Shown here piece by piece: positions 61,658 to 64,000 of a DNA stretch of 64,000 nucleotides (position 1 is its first letter; each line of letters begins with the position of its first letter). Source of the DNA: Flavipsychrobacter sp. GTDB taxonomy: Bacteria > Bacteroidota > Bacteroidia > Chitinophagales > Chitinophagaceae. The DNA is taken from assembly GCA_017849575.1 (NCBI GenBank), contig JAFIGV010000014.1:350781-414780 (forward strand). Direction: 5' to 3'. Made by a program: the position numbers and the translations under genes. The notes under the pieces were generated by a model that was not told the DNA's origin, did no database searches, and saw only the letters and a program-made list of their open reading frames with translations.

Positions 61658-62458
61658 ATGAAAAATCTGCTTGCTATAGAATGGCTCAAAATAAAAAGCT
61701 ATAAAACCTTCTGGATCCTTGCCGGCTTTTTTGCCTTGCTGCTTCCCTTATGGAACTATGGAATCAGTAATGGTGTAATGAAGATCGGTGGAGGAAACAT
61801 CAACCTGATAAGCCAGGCATATTCCTTTGCTTATGTCTGGCAAAATATCGGATTTTGGACCAGCATTTTTGTAGCCTTTATCTCTATTCTCACCATCATC
61901 ATCACCACAAACGAGTACCAGTTTCGTACCAATCGCCAAAATGTAATTGACGGGTGGACACGCCTTGATTTCTACCATGGAAAATGGCAGATCGTGCTCT
62001 TGCTCAGTCTGCTCACAACCTTATATGTATTTATTGTGGGCGTAGGCTTTGGACTGGCATATGGTTCCACCTCAGGCTTTCCGGGAAAGATTGAATACCT
62101 GTTCTATATCTGGGTGCTTTCGCTCAACTACTATTCTTTTAGTCTTCTACTGGCTATACTGTTCAAGAGAAGCGGTATCACGATCGGTATCTTTTTTCTG
62201 TATTGTATGATCATCGAAGCCATTGTGAGCAAGTTTGTCAATTGGCGGCTGGATACAAAGGCTGGCAACTTTATGCCGTTGCAGTGCAGCGACGAACTTC
62301 TCCCTTTTCCTATTTTGGACATCATCAAAGCCATGGCAAAAATGCAGGATACCATCAACCCTAACTATTATGTAGGTGCTTCTTTTGTCTGGATAACTCT
62401 GTATTACTTTATCGGCAGAAAAAAACTGATGGCAAGCGATTGTAAATTTGCAGTATGA
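61658..62458 (+). CDS. ABC-2 type permease
   Basis: 266 aa with six helices ([55 protein letters not shown], and more). It begins [15 protein letters not shown], typical of ABC-2 permeases. It pairs with the preceding ATPase. Its stop overlaps the surE ATG (ATGA), so surE was a translationally coupled third gene. Confidence 0.85.
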   Translation: MKNLLAIEWLKIKSYKTFWILAGFFALLLPLWNYGISNGVMKIGGGNINLISQAYSFAYVWQNIGFWTSIFVAFISILTIIITTNEYQFRTNRQNVIDGWTRLDFYHGKWQIVLLLSLLTTLYVFIVGVGFGLAYGSTSGFPGKIEYLFYIWVLSLNYYSFSLLLAILFKRSGITIGIFFLYCMIIEAIVSKFVNWRLDTKAGNFMPLQCSDELLPFPILDIIKAMAKMQDTINPNYYVGASFVWITLYYFIGRKKLMASDCKFAV

Positions 62459-63231
62459 GCAAAGAAAGACCGATCATTCTGGTAACAAACGATGATGGAA
62501 TCACTGCACCGGGTATTCGAAATCTTGTAGAGGCAGTAAAAGATCTTGGACAAGTTATAGTAGTTGCACCCGATAGTCCATAGTCGGGAATGGGACACGC
62601 AATCACTATTGGAGAGCCTTTGCGATTGCACAAAGTAAATGCGATAGAGGGTGTGGAATGCTGGCAAACAAGTGGCACACCGGTAGATTGTGTAAAGCTG
62701 GCAAGAGATAAAGTGCTCCACCGGAAACCGGATATCTGCGTTAGCGGAATAAACCACGGTGCCAATCATTCGATCAATATCATCTACTCCGGCACCATGT
62801 CGGCAGCGATGGAAGCTGCTATCGAGGGCATTCCATCCGTAGGCTTTTCTCTTTTGGACTATAATTTCGATGCTGATTTTACCATTGCCAAAAAAGTTGC
62901 CCGTACCATCACTCAAAAGCTACTTTCTGAAAGCATGCCAGAGCATACTCTATTAAACGTCAATATTCCGAAGGTTTCGGAAGGTGAATTCAAAGGCTTG
63001 AAAATCTGCAGGCAGGCTTACGCCAAATGGGAAGAAGAATTCGATGCCAGGTTGGATCCGCGGGGCGAGGAGTATTATTGGATGGTAGGAAAGTTTGTCA
63101 ATAAAGATAGGGGAACTGGTACCGACGTCGAGGCACTAAAAGAAGGATATGCTTCTGTGGTTCCTGTAAAGTTTGACCTTACAGATTACGAGATGAAAAC
63201 CAGGCTCGAAAAAGAATGGACGAACATGTAG
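62455..63231 (+). pseudogene. surE: surE 5'/3'-nucleotidase interrupted by an in-frame TAG
   Basis: A 258-codon SurE frame (5'-/3'-nucleotidase and exopolyphosphatase) with the metal-binding start [14 protein letters not shown] and later GTPVDCVKL, SGINHGANHS and SGTMSAAMEA. Codon 43 (62581-62583) is TAG where the family has Gln in the APDxPQSGMGHAIT motif, a single C-to-T change from CAG. The rest of the frame is clean. The ATG at 62590 could restart translation but would lack the NDD metal ligands. Either a genuine pseudogene, a sequencing error or nonsense readthrough. Confidence 0.85.
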
Positions 63232-63271
63232 CAATCAGCGCTTAACAAGCTGCTTTTTGAAAGAGAATTAT

Positions 63272-63691
63272 CTACTTCATTTTCAATTGAGCGTAGTTCG
63301 GATGATCGGGATTCACGATCAGTTCTTGTCGTTGTGGATGGATTAATACATCCATTTCTTCCATGGGGATGGCGCCAAGCAACGGTTCGCTGTCGCCTGG
63401 CAATACAAAAGCATTGCAGGTAGCCGTTCGATTAGCAAACTTCACCATCACGGGACCCACCACATCGTATTCCACGACATCACCACTTGCCATTTGCGCC
63501 TTACGTTTTTCTATAAACGGAAGATTCAATTGCTCCTGAATGGTGTCGTTCACAGCCATCATGTAGGCTCCACTATCCACGAGTATGTTTATGTTCATTC
63601 GTTTTACATCTTCATCCGCAATGATGTTTCGGCGAGCCAATCCAATATCTTCTGCGTTGATTAACTCGACATCCGCATATACTAATCCCAT
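63272..63691 (-). CDS. clan AA (retropepsin-like) aspartic protease
   Basis: 139 aa. Single catalytic motif NILVDSGAYMMAVND (near residue 38; DSG instead of DTG), and the hydrophobic EPLLGAIPMEEMD closing strand typical of the family. Such single-domain proteases act as dimers; their substrates in bacteria are unknown. It lies between surE and the rRNA operon end, both convergent or tandem; -7-like TATCTTTA is about 26 nt upstream. Confidence 0.85.
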   Translation of the reverse strand: MGLVYADVELINAEDIGLARRNIIADEDVKRMNINILVDSGAYMMAVNDTIQEQLNLPFIEKRKAQMASGDVVEYDVVGPVMVKFANRTATCNAFVLPGDSEPLLGAIPMEEMDVLIHPQRQELIVNPDHPNYAQLKMK

Positions 63692-63826
63692 AATCTACCT
63701 TAGTTAGTTTAAAGAGTAAAGATAAATCAAAGGAAAACGCTTTAGATAGAGATGGAAATAAGTTATGGAAAAATGCAGCTAATTTTTAGTGGTAATTTAC
63801 AAAGGGCCGGACTGGCTGAAAACAAC

Positions 63827-63852
63827 AACGCCCCAGATTTCTCTGAGGCGTT
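63827..63852 (-). terminator. terminator of the rRNA operon
   Basis: Minus-strand stem AACGCCTCAGA/TCTGGGGCGTT (11 bp with one G-U) closed by a GAAA tetraloop, at 63852-63827, followed by GTTGTTTT. It lies about 10 nt after the 5S end, as expected. Confidence 0.85.
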
Positions 63853-63862
63853 GATAAAGGAA

Positions 63863-63973
<111 letters not shown>

Positions 63974-64000
63974 AGAATGTTGAATGTTGAGTTTTAAATG

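Overview
The window reads as a compact chromosome segment from a member of the Bacteroidota, most likely the Chitinophagaceae/Chitinophagales. The signs are the Bacteroidota -7 promoter box (TAnnTTTG) ahead of many genes, two secreted proteins with type IX secretion (T9SS) C-terminal sorting domains, a TonB receptor with an N-terminal carboxypeptidase-regulatory-like domain, futalosine-pathway MqnA, and a DUF4266/DUF3570 pair. Genes are tightly packed on both strands, often with ATGA stop/start overlaps and convergent gaps of only a few bases. I found no CRISPR array, insertion sequence, phage gene or tRNA. The only rRNA is a 5S gene at the right edge, on the minus strand, which must be the end of an rRNA operon that continues beyond the window.

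Layout. 1-3.8 kb (minus): the start of an aryl-polyene/flexirubin-type fatty-acid cluster (ACP, acyltransferase, dehydratase, two hypotheticals, thioesterase, ketosynthase cut by the window edge). 4-8.6 kb: small hypotheticals, a DODA-type dioxygenase, then an overlapping plus-strand operon of thioredoxin, ApbE, DUF4266 lipoprotein and DUF3570 barrel. 8.6-12.3 kb (minus): a TonB receptor preceded by a His-rich small protein, suggesting metal uptake, and an outer-membrane protein. 12.4-19 kb: thiolase, CoA-binding protein, AnmK, DUF6122, PaiB-like, cupin, and a TPR sensor kinase. 19-23.3 kb (minus): redoxin, YihY, dipeptidyl peptidase IV, ClpS. 23.4-24.5 kb: an rRNA/tRNA methyltransferase, then a non-coding stretch with at least one well-structured small RNA candidate. 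24.5-27.6 kb (minus): a PAS protein with a lone HisKA domain and a 7TM adenylate cyclase.

28-32 kb (plus): RibD-like reductase, then a molybdenum-cofactor maturation set (membrane protein, THEP1-like NTPase, MobA, FdhD and a conserved partner) with no formate dehydrogenase in view. 32-41 kb: cation efflux, penicillin acylase, tryptophan 2,3-dioxygenase coupled to an ABC exporter, a UbiD-family decarboxylase and a degenerate receiver. 42-49 kb: rhomboid, CvfB, small enzymes, DinB, PLPBP, PanB, HMG-CoA lyase, MqnA and RNase HI, the last two with interleaved divergent promoters. 49-54 kb: RecG, a small membrane protein, a dehydrogenase and a C1B peptidase. 54-58.7 kb: two T9SS cargo proteins (a nuclease-like phosphatase and a large PHP-domain protein). 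58.7-64 kb: MarR-YceI, SDR, an ABC pair followed by surE broken by an in-frame amber codon, an aspartic protease and the 5S rRNA.

The most noteworthy points are the surE nonsense codon, the structured small RNA at about 24.03-24.11 kb, a 17-bp palindrome between the divergent anmK and DUF6122 genes, the thioredoxin/ApbE/DUF4266/DUF3570 module, and the molybdenum-cofactor set with its membrane protein. Limits: family names are by eye from motifs, no searches were run, and promoter calls rest on the -7 box with the -33 element usually weak.
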